In this document: one piece after another, positions 1-8,572 of the stretch | How positions within the stretch are numbered: position 1 is the first letter of the stretch | How the letters are laid out: the number at the start of each line of letters is the position of its first letter | DNA from: Streptomyces caeruleatus | GTDB taxonomy: Bacteria; Actinomycetota; Actinomycetes; Streptomycetales; Streptomycetaceae | DNA length: 64,000 bases | NCBI RefSeq assembly: GCF_001514235.1 | Contig: NZ_KQ948941.1 | Location: forward strand, 91,777-155,776 | Direction: 5' to 3' | Program-made: the position numbers and the translations under genes | Notes under the pieces: generated by a model | The model's input: the letters and a program-made list of their open reading frames with translations, nothing else | Database searches by the model: none | Told to the model about the DNA's origin: nothing

Positions 1-852
1 CGCGCCGTCCCGGGTGACGACCGCCCCGCTCACGGCGCCGCCCTCGACGTACAGGTCGGTGAGCGGTGTGCCGAGCCACACCGGGACCCCGGCCGACCGC
101 AGCCCCAGCCGTAGCCCGGCCGCCAGCGACTGCCCCATGGTCAGCGGCTTCTCCCCGCGCAGTGCCGCGGCCGTACCGCGCGCGAGGCACTCCGCGGCGA
201 CCGCGGCGCCCTTGACGTTCACCGCCGCCAGGGCCAGCCACTTGTAGTCGGCGCTGAAGACGACCATGCCGGCGGGCACGTCCATGTACGGCGGGTTCAG
301 CCGCGCCAGTTCCGCGCCGAGGAGGTTGCCGTCGAGTTGGTCGGGCTCGACGGAGCGGCCGTTCGGGAGGCCGCCGGGCAGCTCGGGGTAGTAGTCGCTG
401 TAGCCCTCCATCCAGCGGAAGCGGAGCGGGCTGTTAGCCATGACGAAGGAGAGCATCGCCGGGCCGTGGGCGAGAAAGGCCCGCTGCCGCTCGGCCGGGA
501 CGTCCGGGCCGACGACCGCGGCGAGGTACTCGGCGGCCTTCGCGGGCGTGTCCGGCACGCCCGCCGCGAGCAGCACCAAGTTGTTGGGGATCCAGATCCC
601 GGCGCCGGACCGGGCGGCGGATCCACCGAAGGTGGGTGCCTTCTCCAGCACCACGCAGCTCAGGCCCTGCCGGGCGGCGGTGAGGGCGGCGGTCATGCCG
701 GCCGCGCCGGAGCCGACGACCACGACGTCGTACGTGCCGAGGAGGGGCAGGTCGGCAGCACGGGCAGTGGTGAGCCCCAGGGTGGCGGCGGCGGTGCCCG
801 CGGCGCCGGCGGCGAGTACGTGTCTTCGGGAAAGGTGCGCGCTCGTGGTCAT
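1..852 (-). CDS. 3-ketosteroid-delta1-dehydrogenase-like FAD flavoprotein (3' end outside window)
   Basis: Only the first 284 codons are present; the gene runs off the left edge. Known for the family: these FAD flavoproteins introduce the 1,2 double bond into ring A of 3-oxosteroids. Seen: a dinucleotide-binding motif GSGAAG at residues 47-52 followed by an acidic strand end, the GGSAARSGAGIWIP segment and the WMEGYSDYYPELPGG stretch, all typical of KstD rather than of general fumarate reductases. The N-terminus has an SRRHVLA twin-arginine-like motif (residues 8-14), an Ala-rich hydrophobic stretch and ARAA, so export by Tat is possible although KstD proteins are usually cytoplasmic. ATG at 852 is the first start that gives this leader. 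A perfect 9-bp inverted repeat lies 29 bp upstream. The exact steroid substrate is inference. Confidence 0.8.
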   Translation of the reverse strand, partial: MTTSAHLSRRHVLAAGAAGTAAATLGLTTARAADLPLLGTYDVVVVGSGAAGMTAALTAARQGLSCVVLEKAPTFGGSAARSGAGIWIPNNLVLLAAGVPDTPAKAAEYLAAVVGPDVPAERQRAFLAHGPAMLSFVMANSPLRFRWMEGYSDYYPELPGGLPNGRSVEPDQLDGNLLGAELARLNPPYMDVPAGMVVFSADYKWLALAAVNVKGAAVAAECLARGTAAALRGEKPLTMGQSLAAGLRLGLRSAGVPVWLGTPLTDLYVEGGAVSGAVVTRDGA

Positions 853-880
853 GGGGGCAGCTCCCGCCTGGACGGCTCCG

Positions 881-905
881 CATTTCTGAGGATGTGTCAG
901 AAATG
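881..905. promoter_or_regulatory. Operator-like perfect inverted repeat upstream of the flavoprotein gene
   Basis: CATTTCTGA and TCAGAAATG are perfect 9-bp arms around a 7-bp spacer. The element sits between the start of the KstD-like gene and the LysR remnant on the other strand, and is AT-richer than its surroundings. It fits a dimeric repressor operator. It does not match the mycobacterial KstR consensus, so the regulator is unknown; the truncated LysR next to it may once have been involved. Confidence 0.55.
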
Positions 906-936
906 CGAATGTGACGCGGATGCCTTGTGAAGTCAA

Positions 937-1473
937 GTGCGGAGCACGGCAGTTGAAGCGCGCGTTGAAGTGCCCTGGGTGCTGGCGGTGCGGGCCGACG
1001 ATCCGCTCGCGCGGCGGCCGTACGTCGACGTCGGCGCCGACCTGCGTGACGTACGGCTGATCCGGCTGCCGCCGAACTCCGCCTCGGCGGCTCATCTGGA
1101 CGCCGCCTGCGCGGAGCTGGGCGTCCGTCTCACGCACGACACGAGCGTCGCCGACTGGGACACGGCGCTGCTGCTGGCCGAGCTGGGGGTCGGGCGGGCG
1201 GTGCTGCCCGCGCTGCCGGGCCTGCCCGTCCCCGGCCGCGACGGCGACCTGCGGCTGATCCCGCTGCCCGCCCTGCGCCCGCTGCCCGTGGGCTGGGCGG
1301 TCCGCCGCTGGGACGCGCTCAGCCCGCCGGACCGGGCGTTCGCGGACCTGGTGGAGAGCCGGCGCAGGGCAGCGGGCGGTCCGGCGGCTCGGGGAACACG
1401 GGCAGCCCGGGCGGCTAGTTCAGGCCGATCGCCGCGCAGTCCGCCGCGTACTCGGGGGTGCAGATCTGCTTGA
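937..1473 (+). pseudogene. LysR-family regulator remnant (substrate-binding domain only)
   Basis: The product matches the C-terminal half of a LysR-type regulator: it begins inside the effector-binding domain (PWVLAVRADDPLA, then a DTSVADWDTALLLAELGVG segment and a GWAVRR segment) and has no winged-helix N-terminus. Roughly 150 of the usual 300 residues remain. The reading frame continues past the natural end into the antisense of the sugar-binding gene and stops at 1473. A GTG at 937 is the first possible start but lacks a good ribosome site. This looks like the product of a 5' deletion and is unlikely to bind DNA. Confidence 0.7.
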
Positions 1474-2551
1474 CGGTGTAGACGTCGTCCTGGATCACCG
1501 TCTCCTCGATGTTGCTCTTCGTGAGGGCGACCACCGGCACCAGCTGCGCCGGGATGCCCTCGTCGGTCGGGCTGTCGACCGAGTTCTGGGTCAGCGCGTC
1601 GAACTCGATGTCGCGGCCCTGGACCTTGTACACGGCGATCTTCGCGGCGTTGGTCGCCTCCAGCAGGAACGACTTGTACACCGTCATGAACTGCTCACCC
1701 GAGACGACCCGCTGCACCGCGTCCAGGTTCGCGTCCTGCCCGGTGACCGGCGGGATCTTGCTCGCGCCCGCCTCCTTGAAGGCGTCGATGACGCCGTCCG
1801 CCAAGCCGTCGCTCGCCGAGTAGACGGCGGCGATGTTGTTCAGCCCGACGGCGGCAATCGCCTTCTTCATGTTCGCCTTGGCCGCCTCGGGCGACCACTT
1901 GTCGGTGTCGTACCGCTTGACGATGTTCACCTCGCCCTCGAGCTCGTCGAGCGCGCCCTTCTTGACCAGGCCCGTGTTCGGGTCGGCGGGGTCGCCGTTC
2001 ATCATGACGACCTTGCTGGAGGCGGCCTTGGAACCGAGCTCCTCGACCAGCGCGCGGCCCTGCACCTCGCCGACGAGTTCGTTGTCGTGGGAGACGTACG
2101 CGTCGATCGGCCCCTGGGCGAGACGGTCGTAGGCGATGACGGGGATACCGGCGTCCTTCGCCTTCTGCACGTCCGACGCGATGCCCTTGGCGTCGAGAGC
2201 GTCCACCAGGATCACGTCGACCTGGTCCTCGATCATCTTCTGGAACTGCTGGCTCTGTCTGTCCGGGCTCGCTTCGGCGTTGGCGTACTCGACCTTGCCC
2301 TTGCCGTCGGTGAGGGTGCCGACCTCCTTCTTGATGAGCGGGTAGTCGAACTTCTCGAAGCGTGCCGTGTCCTTGTCGGGCAGCAGCAGCCCCACCGTGA
2401 TGTCGTCGCCCTTCTTGGGCGACTCGGAGCTGTCACCGCCCGCGATTCCGTCGACGACACCACACGCGGCGAGCGACAACGCCGAGGCCGAGGCGGCCAG
2501 GGCTATCGCGACACGGCGTACAGCGGGGATGTGGGGGGTACGTGCGTTCAC
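1415..2551 (-). CDS. xylF: Sugar ABC transporter substrate-binding lipoprotein, xylose-binding (XylF/ChvE) type
   Basis: Periplasmic-binding-protein type I fold of the xylose/ribose class; it would capture a pentose at the outer membrane face for an ABC importer. Seen: signal peptide with lipobox LSLAAC around residue 29, then the DITVGLLLPDKDTARFEKFDYP start, DQVDVILVDALDAKG and the NGDPADPNTG hinge region, about 378 residues, normal for the family. GTG at 2551 is chosen because GGAAGG precedes it and the lipobox then falls at the usual depth; a start 30 codons earlier would add an unlikely Arg/Pro-rich leader. No ATPase or permease gene follows, so the protein is an orphan here and must use components encoded elsewhere. 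The sugar is inferred from the family. Confidence 0.85.
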   Translation of the reverse strand: MNARTPHIPAVRRVAIALAASASALSLAACGVVDGIAGGDSSESPKKGDDITVGLLLPDKDTARFEKFDYPLIKKEVGTLTDGKGKVEYANAEASPDRQSQQFQKMIEDQVDVILVDALDAKGIASDVQKAKDAGIPVIAYDRLAQGPIDAYVSHDNELVGEVQGRALVEELGSKAASSKVVMMNGDPADPNTGLVKKGALDELEGEVNIVKRYDTDKWSPEAAKANMKKAIAAVGLNNIAAVYSASDGLADGVIDAFKEAGASKIPPVTGQDANLDAVQRVVSGEQFMTVYKSFLLEATNAAKIAVYKVQGRDIEFDALTQNSVDSPTDEGIPAQLVPVVALTKSNIEETVIQDDVYTVKQICTPEYAADCAAIGLN

Positions 2552-2699
2552 TACTGGTGCCTTCCGAGCGGGCGAGCGGCGGTGCTGACCGGGGGGCGGC
2601 AAACCCGGGTGGCGGTAGCCAACGCGGCACAGGCATGTCACGTCAAGCAGTTGTCGTAACGAGACGGCAACCGTTTTCCGTACTCGCTGGTGCCGACTG

Positions 2700-4628
2700 C
2701 TACTTCTCGTACAGCCCCTCGACCTCCGTCGCGAAATCCCGCATGACGACTTCCCTGCGCAGCTTCATCGACGGCGTCAGATGGCCGTCCGTCTCGGTGA
2801 AGTCGGCCGGGAGGATCGCGAAGCGGCGGATCGACTCGGGGCGGGAGACGAGTTTGTTGGCCTCGTCGATCGCGCGCTGGAGGATCGCCCTCAACTCGTC
2901 GTCGTTCACGAGGAGTTCGGCGGGCACGGGGTGCTTGCCGTGCATGCGGCGCCAGTGGCTTACGCCGTCCATGTCCAGGGTGACCAGGGCGGCGACGTAG
3001 GGGCGGCGGTCGCCCAGGACCATGCACTGGGAGATCAGGGGGTGCGAGCGCAGCCAGTTCTCCAGGGGGGCCGGGGCGACGCTCTTGCCGCCCGCGGTGA
3101 TCAGGAGTTCCTTCTTGCGGCCGGTGATCGTGAGGTAGCCCTCGTCGTCGAGGGTGCCGATGTCGCCCGTCGGCAGCCAGCCGTCCGCCGCCGCCGGGAC
3201 CACGCCGCCCGCCGACGGGTCCCAGTAGCCGCGCAGCACCTGGTCGCCTGCGACGAGGACCTCGCCGTCCGCGGCGATGCGGATGCGGGTGCCGGGCAGG
3301 GGCCAGCCCACCGTGCCCAGACGGGGCTTCAGGGGCGGGGTGACGGTCGCGGCGCCGGTCGTCTCGGTCAGGCCGTAGCCCTCGTAGATCTCGATGCCCG
3401 CGCCGGTGTAGAAGGCGGCGAGGCGGCGGCCGAGCGGTGAGCCGCCGCAGATCGCGTACCGCACCCGGCCGCCCATGGCGTTGCGGATACGGCGGTAGAC
3501 CAGCGGGTCGTAGAAGGCGCGGGCGGTCTTCAGCGCCGCGGTCGGGCCGCCGCCCGTGCCCGCCGCCCGGGCCTCCATCGCCTCGCCGTAGCGCTCGGCC
3601 ACGGACGCCGCACGGTCGAAGGACGACACCCGGCCGCCTGTCTCGGCCTTGGCGCGGGCGGAGTTGAAGACCTTCTCCAGCATGTAGGGGATGGTCAGGA
3701 GACAAGTGGGCCGGAAGGCCGCCAGGTCCGGCAGCAGGTTCTCCGCCTTCAGGCTCGGCGCGTGGCCCAGGCGGACCCGCGCCCGGATACACGCCACCGC
3801 CACCATGCGGCCGAAGACGTGCGACATGGGGAGGAAGAGCAGCACCGAGGCCTCTTCGCTCGTCCTCGCCTTGAAGATCGGGTAGAGGAGCTCGATCGCG
3901 TTGTCGACCTCGGCGAAGAAGTTGCCGTGCGTCAGCGCGCAGCCCTTGGGCCGGCCCGTGGTGCCCGAGGTGTAGATGAGCGTCGCGAGCGTGTCCGGCA
4001 CCAGCATGCCGCGCCGTATGCTCACCTCCCCGTCGGGCTGCTGCCTGCCGTGCTCGGCCAGCCGCTCCACATGGCCCTTCTCCATCACCCACATGTGGCG
4101 CAGGTCGGGCACGCGGTCGAGTTCGGGGCCGAGGGTGGCGGCCTGGGCGGCGGTCTCCGTGACCAGGGCCACCGCTCCCGAGTCCTGGAGGATCCAGCGT
4201 GTCTGGAAGGCGGAGGAGGTGGGGTAGACGGGCACCGTGACGAGTCCGGCCGCCCATGCGCCGAAGTCCAGGAGCGTCCACTCGTACGTCGTGCGCGACA
4301 TGATCGCGATCCGGTCGCCCGGCATCAGCCCCTCGGCGACCAGCCCCTTGGCCACCGCCTGCACCTGTTCGGCGAACTCCGCCGCCGTCACGTCCGACCA
4401 GCGCCCGTCCGCGCCCCTGCGGCTGAGGACCACGGCGTCCGGAGCCGCCGCCGCGTTGTCGAAGGGCAGGTCCGCGAGCGACCCGTGGGTCACCGTCGGC
4501 GCGAACGGCGGTACGTACGCCTCCCGTACGGCACCGTCCAGTCGCCGCGTCTCGGGCTGCACCAGGTTCGGTCCCGGAGCGTCGTCGAAGGCGGCCGACG
4601 GGGCGAAGGAGGGAAGCGGGGTGGACAC
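2700..4628 (-). CDS. fadD: Long-chain fatty-acid-CoA ligase (FadD15-like)
   Basis: Adenylate-forming enzyme that activates long fatty acids with ATP and CoA, feeding beta-oxidation or lipid assembly. Seen: P-loop-like AMP motif YTSGTTGRPKG near residue 218, the LPMSHVFGRM segment, EIYEGYGLTETTGA, the GWLPTGDIG motif and the C-terminal GRKKELLITAGGKSVAPAPLE hinge with its conserved lysine. Length 642 residues fits the bacterial long-chain class. GTG at 4628 follows a GGAG site; the 31 codons before it are Arg/Cys-rich and probably untranslated. The gene stands alone on the minus strand with about 270 bp of noncoding DNA between its start and the thiolase stop. Its acyl-chain preference cannot be read from the sequence. 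Confidence 0.92.
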   Translation of the reverse strand: MSTPLPSFAPSAAFDDAPGPNLVQPETRRLDGAVREAYVPPFAPTVTHGSLADLPFDNAAAAPDAVVLSRRGADGRWSDVTAAEFAEQVQAVAKGLVAEGLMPGDRIAIMSRTTYEWTLLDFGAWAAGLVTVPVYPTSSAFQTRWILQDSGAVALVTETAAQAATLGPELDRVPDLRHMWVMEKGHVERLAEHGRQQPDGEVSIRRGMLVPDTLATLIYTSGTTGRPKGCALTHGNFFAEVDNAIELLYPIFKARTSEEASVLLFLPMSHVFGRMVAVACIRARVRLGHAPSLKAENLLPDLAAFRPTCLLTIPYMLEKVFNSARAKAETGGRVSSFDRAASVAERYGEAMEARAAGTGGGPTAALKTARAFYDPLVYRRIRNAMGGRVRYAICGGSPLGRRLAAFYTGAGIEIYEGYGLTETTGAATVTPPLKPRLGTVGWPLPGTRIRIAADGEVLVAGDQVLRGYWDPSAGGVVPAAADGWLPTGDIGTLDDEGYLTITGRKKELLITAGGKSVAPAPLENWLRSHPLISQCMVLGDRRPYVAALVTLDMDGVSHWRRMHGKHPVPAELLVNDDELRAILQRAIDEANKLVSRPESIRRFAILPADFTETDGHLTPSMKLRREVVMRDFATEVEGLYEK

Positions 4629-4897
4629 GGGCGGCTCCTGCGGCGGGCGTGCAGCGACAGAACACTGCTTGCTGCATGACGTACGTGCCTCGCGCACCGT
4701 GGCGTTCACCTGCCGAGGCATGCGGAGGCCTGCGGAAAGGGTTACCGCTGGTTAGGCAGGAGATCGTACGGCTCGCGCGTGTGGGGGTTGTGCGGGTTCG
4801 GCGGCGGTACGGAGCCGGGTATGTGCAACGTCGGGGGTTATGTGAGGGCCCCTCAGTTTCGTCTCACCCTCTCCTTACCTTCGCTCCGTCGCGGCCG

Positions 4898-6184
4898 TCA
4901 CCCGCGCTCCAGCACCGCGGTCACGCCCTGCCCGCCGGCCGCGCAGACGGAGATCAGCCCGCGTCCCGAACCGCCCTGCTCCGCCAGCGACTTCGCCAGC
5001 GTCGCCACGATCCGCGCGCCGGTCGCCGCGAAGGGGTGGCCGGTGGCCAGGGAGGATCCGTTCACGTTCAGACGGGCACGGTCCACGGGGCCGAGCCCTC
5101 GCTTCTCCCACGCCGCCAGCGTGGCCAGCACCTGGGAGGCGAAGGCCTCGTGGATCTCGACGAAGTCGAAGTCGGCGAGGCCGAGTCCGGCGCGCTCCAG
5201 CATGCGCGGCACCGCGTACGCCGGCGCCATCAGCAGCCCGTCCTCGCCGTCCGCGACATCGCCCCCTACGAAGTCCACGGCGGCCGTCTCGTACGCGGTG
5301 AGGTACGCCAGCGGTTCCAGCCCGCGCCGCTCGGCCCACTCCTCGCTCGCCAGCAGCACGACCGCCGCCCCGTCCGTCAGCGGCGTCGAGTTGCCCGCCG
5401 TCATGGTGGGGTCGGGCCGGTCCAGCCCGAACACCGGCTTCAGCGCGGCCAGTTTCTCCGGCGTCGACCCGGGGCGCAGGTTCTGATCGCGCGCCAGCCC
5501 CCGGAAGGGGAGGACCAGATCCTCGAAGAAGCCGCGTTCGTACGCCGCCGCCAGCCGCTGGTGACTGGCGGCCGCGAGCTCGTCCTGGGCCGCACGCGCG
5601 ATGCCCCAGGCGCGGGCGGTGACGGCGGCGTGCTCGCCCATCGAGAGCCCGGTACGGGGCTCGGCGTTGCGCGGGATGTCGGGGACGAGGTGGGTGGGCC
5701 GTACGCGCGTGAGCGCCTTGACGCGCCCGCCCAGCGACTTGGCCCGCCGCGCCTCCAACAGGATGCGGCGCAGCTCGTCGTTGACGCCGAGGGGCGCGTC
5801 GCTCGTCGTGTCCGCGCCGCCCGCGACAGCCGACTCGGTCTGGCCGAGCGCGATCTTGTTGGCGGCGGCGATGACGGCCTGGAGACCGGTCCCGCAGGCC
5901 TGCTGGATGTCGTACGCGGGCGTACGCGCGTCCAGCTTCGAGCCGAGAACCGTCTCACGGGCGAGATTGAAGTCACGGCTGTGTTTGAGGACGGCCCCGG
6001 CGACGAACTCGCCGACCGCGCCCGGATCGCCGAGCCCGTACCGCTCGACCAGGCCGTCGACCACGGCCGTGAGCATGTCCTGGTTGGAGGCGGTGGCGTA
6101 CGGGCCGTCGGAGCGGGCGAACGGGATCCGGGTGCCGCCGATGATCGCGACGCGCCGTACCGACGGTGGTTTCACGGGGCTCAT
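4898..6184 (-). CDS. fadA: Acetyl-CoA C-acyltransferase (thiolase, FadA2/FadI-like)
   Basis: Thiolase that cleaves or condenses 3-oxoacyl-CoA. Seen: N-terminal RVAIIGGTRIPF, the active-site cysteine in DIQQACGTGLQAV near residue 98, the NGSSLATGHPFAATGAR histidine motif and a final CAAGGQG with the second catalytic cysteine. About 428 residues, the longer trifunctional-type class. Start: ATG at 6184 has AGGAG nine bases upstream; a GTG two codons earlier is too close to that site. The gene is divergent from the FabG/MaoC pair with 85 bp between them that hold two palindromes, suggesting joint control, probably by the TetR regulator at 8554-9252. The arrangement recalls mycobacterial fadA2 opposite fabG4-htdX. 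Confidence 0.9.
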   Translation of the reverse strand: MSPVKPPSVRRVAIIGGTRIPFARSDGPYATASNQDMLTAVVDGLVERYGLGDPGAVGEFVAGAVLKHSRDFNLARETVLGSKLDARTPAYDIQQACGTGLQAVIAAANKIALGQTESAVAGGADTTSDAPLGVNDELRRILLEARRAKSLGGRVKALTRVRPTHLVPDIPRNAEPRTGLSMGEHAAVTARAWGIARAAQDELAAASHQRLAAAYERGFFEDLVLPFRGLARDQNLRPGSTPEKLAALKPVFGLDRPDPTMTAGNSTPLTDGAAVVLLASEEWAERRGLEPLAYLTAYETAAVDFVGGDVADGEDGLLMAPAYAVPRMLERAGLGLADFDFVEIHEAFASQVLATLAAWEKRGLGPVDRARLNVNGSSLATGHPFAATGARIVATLAKSLAEQGGSGRGLISVCAAGGQGVTAVLERG

Positions 6185-6213
6185 CTCCACCCACTCCTCA
6201 CGTCACCATGGAC

Positions 6214-6240
6214 TTACCTCGGGTAACCTTACTCCGGAGT
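6214..6240. promoter_or_regulatory. Two palindromes in the divergent fadA / fabG promoter region
   Basis: TTACC-TCG-GGTAA (6214-6226) and the 10-bp perfect palindrome ACTCCGGAGT (6231-6240) lie in the 85-bp gap between the thiolase start and the FabG start. A TetR-family dimer commonly binds such sites and a TetR gene closes this cluster. Assignment to that regulator is inference. Confidence 0.5.
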
Positions 6241-6269
6241 CAGCACCGGAGCAGCACTGGGAGTGGTAC

Positions 6270-7709
6270 ATGGCCGACCGCTATCTGACCTTCACCGGCA
6301 CGACGCCCGGCCGCTTCCTGACCCGTCGTCTGGGGTTGCCGCAGCCGGCCGCGCTGAAACGCTGGTCACCGGAGCGGCCCGCGCTGGAGGGCGAGCGGCT
6401 GCTGCTCACGGCCGGGAAGTCGGACCTGGAGTGGACGGACACGGGCCTCGGCCTGACCGCCTCCGCCGAGAACCCGGCCGCCGTGCTCCTGGACGCCACC
6501 GGCGTACGGGACGTGGAGACGCTCGCCGAGGTGCACGCCGCTCTCCACCCCGTCGTACGGTCCGTCGCCGAGAGCGGCCGGATCATCGTCCTCGGCGCGC
6601 CCCTGGACACCGCCGACCATCACCAGGCTGCCGTCCAGCAGGCCCTGGAGGGCTTCACGCGCTCGCTCGGCAAGGAGATCGGGCGCGGCAGGACCGTGAA
6701 CCTCGTCCGGCTGACGGACGCCCGCGCCGCCGGGTCCACCCTGCGGTTCCTCCTCTCCCCCAGGTCGGCTTACGTCAGCGGCCAGGTGATCGAGGTCGGT
6801 GCCTACGGCGCGGGTGCCTATGACGCGGGTGGCTATGACGAGGGCGCCTATGACGCGGGTGGCTATGACGAGGGCGCACTTGGCGAGAGCGCACTTGGCG
6901 AGGGTGTTCGCGACAGCGGTGCTCTCGGCGAGGGCGGGGCGCCCGTCGGCCCCGACCGCCCCCTGACCGACCCGGACCGCCCCCTCACCGGCCGCACCGC
7001 CCTGGTCACCGGCGCCGCGCGCGGTATCGGTGAGGCGGTCGCCGAGACGCTGGCCAGGGACGGCGCCCGGGTCGTCGTGCTCGATGTGCCGCAGGCCGAA
7101 CAGGACGCCCGGCGCGTGGCCGACCGGCTCGGCGGCACCGCCCTCGCGCTCGACATCACCGCACCCGACGCGGGCGAGCGCATCGCCGCCGCGCTGCCGG
7201 ACGGACTGGACATCCTGGTCCACAACGCCGGGATCACCCGGGACCGGCGCCTGGTCAACATGCCCGCCGAGCGCTGGAGTTCGGTGCTCGACGTCAATCT
7301 GGCGAGCGTGCTGCGCACGACGGACGCCCTGCTGGAGAGCGGGACGCTGCGGCGGGGCGGGCGGATCGTGGCGACGGCGTCGATCGCGGGGCTGGCCGGG
7401 AACGCCGGGCAGACCAACTACGGCGCGAGCAAGGCGGGTGTCGTCGGTCTGGTCCGCTCGCTCGCGCCCCGTGCGCTCGCCGAGCACGGGGTGACCGTCA
7501 ACGCCGTCGCGCCCGGCTTCATCGAGACCAGGATGACCGCCGCGATTCCCCTGATCATCCGTGAGGCGGGCCGCCGCATGAACCCCCTCGCCCAGGGCGG
7601 CCTGCCGGTCGACGTCGCCGAGACGACGGCTTGGCTGGCGCACCCGCAGTCGGGTGCGGTCAACGGGCAGGTCGTCCGGGTGTGCGGCCAGAGCCTGCTG
7701 GGGGCGTGA
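6270..7709 (+). CDS. fabG: 3-oxoacyl-[ACP/CoA] reductase, high-molecular-weight FabG (FabG4-like)
   Basis: NADPH/NADH-dependent ketoreductase of the long FabG class: a degenerate N-terminal Rossmann-like domain (about residues 1-170) followed by a complete C-terminal SDR domain. Seen in the SDR part: TGAARGIGEAVAE, the NAG motif in HNAGITRDR, the catalytic YGASKAG and a PGFIETRM segment. Between the domains, residues about 176-230 form a Gly/Asp/Tyr/Ala linker built by tandem DNA repeats, absent from typical relatives as far as I know. ATG at 6270; the stop overlaps the next start as TGATG, so translation is coupled to the MaoC hydratase, its expected partner for reducing and dehydrating 3-hydroxyacyl thioesters or the reverse. 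Confidence 0.88.
   Translation: MADRYLTFTGTTPGRFLTRRLGLPQPAALKRWSPERPALEGERLLLTAGKSDLEWTDTGLGLTASAENPAAVLLDATGVRDVETLAEVHAALHPVVRSVAESGRIIVLGAPLDTADHHQAAVQQALEGFTRSLGKEIGRGRTVNLVRLTDARAAGSTLRFLLSPRSAYVSGQVIEVGAYGAGAYDAGGYDEGAYDAGGYDEGALGESALGEGVRDSGALGEGGAPVGPDRPLTDPDRPLTGRTALVTGAARGIGEAVAETLARDGARVVVLDVPQAEQDARRVADRLGGTALALDITAPDAGERIAAALPDGLDILVHNAGITRDRRLVNMPAERWSSVLDVNLASVLRTTDALLESGTLRRGGRIVATASIAGLAGNAGQTNYGASKAGVVGLVRSLAPRALAEHGVTVNAVAPGFIETRMTAAIPLIIREAGRRMNPLAQGGLPVDVAETTAWLAHPQSGAVNGQVVRVCGQSLLGA
6816..6905 (+). repeat. In-frame tandem repeats coding the FabG interdomain linker
   Basis: A 30-bp unit at 6816-6845 is repeated perfectly at 6846-6875, giving the decapeptide AYDAGGYDEG twice. 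It is followed by a 15-bp unit (6876-6890, GALGE type) repeated with two changes at 6891-6905. All units are multiples of three, so copy-number change would alter linker length without breaking the frame. Confidence 0.85.
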
Positions 7710-8572
7710 TGACGACCGCGACCGTCCTGACCGGATCCCCTTCCCTGCCGGGGCTGCTCGCCCGGGGCGCTGTGCTCTCCCCCTTCAAACGACCCAGCCC
7801 CGACGCGGAGTTCCCGCGAACCCGGCTCGTCCTGCCCGGCCTGCGCGTCGACCTCGCGCGGCTCGCGGCCTACGAACGGGTCTGCGGCTTCGCGACCGGC
7901 GACGACGCACTGCCGGTCACCTATCCGCATGTCCTCGGCTTTCCCCTGGCCATGCGGCTGATGAGCGCCCGGGACTTCCCGCTGCCGCTGCTCGGCCTCG
8001 TCCACACCCACATCGGCATCACCCGCCACCGGCGGCTGACGGCGACCGGCGCGTACGAACTGTCCGTGCACATCGACGCCCTGGTGCCGCACCGCAGGGG
8101 AACGGAGGCCGTCGTGGTCACCGAGGTGCGGGACGGGGAGGCCGTCGTATGGGAGTCACGGAGCCGGTATCTCGCCCGGCACCGCACGGACGGACGGCGC
8201 GGCGAGCCGTCCGCGTCGGGCAGGGCTCCCGAGCCGGCCAAGCCGCTTCCCGCGGTCGCCGAGTGGCGTCTCGCCGGGGACGTCGGCCGCCGCTACGGCG
8301 CCGCCTCCGGTGACCGCAACCCCATCCACCTCCACCCCCTCACCGCCCGGCTGTTCGGCTTCCCGCGCGCCATCGCCCACGGCATGTGGACGGTGGCCCG
8401 CTGTCTCGCCGCGCACGGCACTCCTGAACGGGCGCTGGTGAAAGCCGAGTTCCGGGCACCCGTGCTGCTTCCGGGGACCGTGACCTATGCGGCGGAGGGC
8501 GGGCGGTTCGAGCTACGGGGCGCCAGGGAGCGCGTCCACGTGGCCGGGGAGGTCTACCCGCTCACCTCGTGA
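7709..8572 (+). CDS. MaoC-family 3-hydroxyacyl dehydratase/hydratase (HtdX-like)
   Basis: Double hot-dog (R)-specific enoyl hydratase/dehydratase acting on acyl thioesters. Seen: an N-terminal hot-dog half with YPHVLGFPLAMRLM and a C-terminal half carrying the catalytic signature ASGDRNPIHLHPLTARLFG followed by AHGMW; the Asp and His of this motif are the known catalytic pair. 287 residues match HtdX-type proteins. ATG at 7709 overlaps the FabG stop, so the two proteins are made together and probably work in sequence. The 3' end overlaps the convergent TetR gene by 19 bp. Confidence 0.88.
   Translation: MTTATVLTGSPSLPGLLARGAVLSPFKRPSPDAEFPRTRLVLPGLRVDLARLAAYERVCGFATGDDALPVTYPHVLGFPLAMRLMSARDFPLPLLGLVHTHIGITRHRRLTATGAYELSVHIDALVPHRRGTEAVVVTEVRDGEAVVWESRSRYLARHRTDGRRGEPSASGRAPEPAKPLPAVAEWRLAGDVGRRYGAASGDRNPIHLHPLTARLFGFPRAIAHGMWTVARCLAAHGTPERALVKAEFRAPVLLPGTVTYAAEGGRFELRGARERVHVAGEVYPLTS

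Noticed and set aside
881..905. KstR binding site
   Set aside because: The arms do not match the mycobacterial KstR consensus; kept only as a generic operator.
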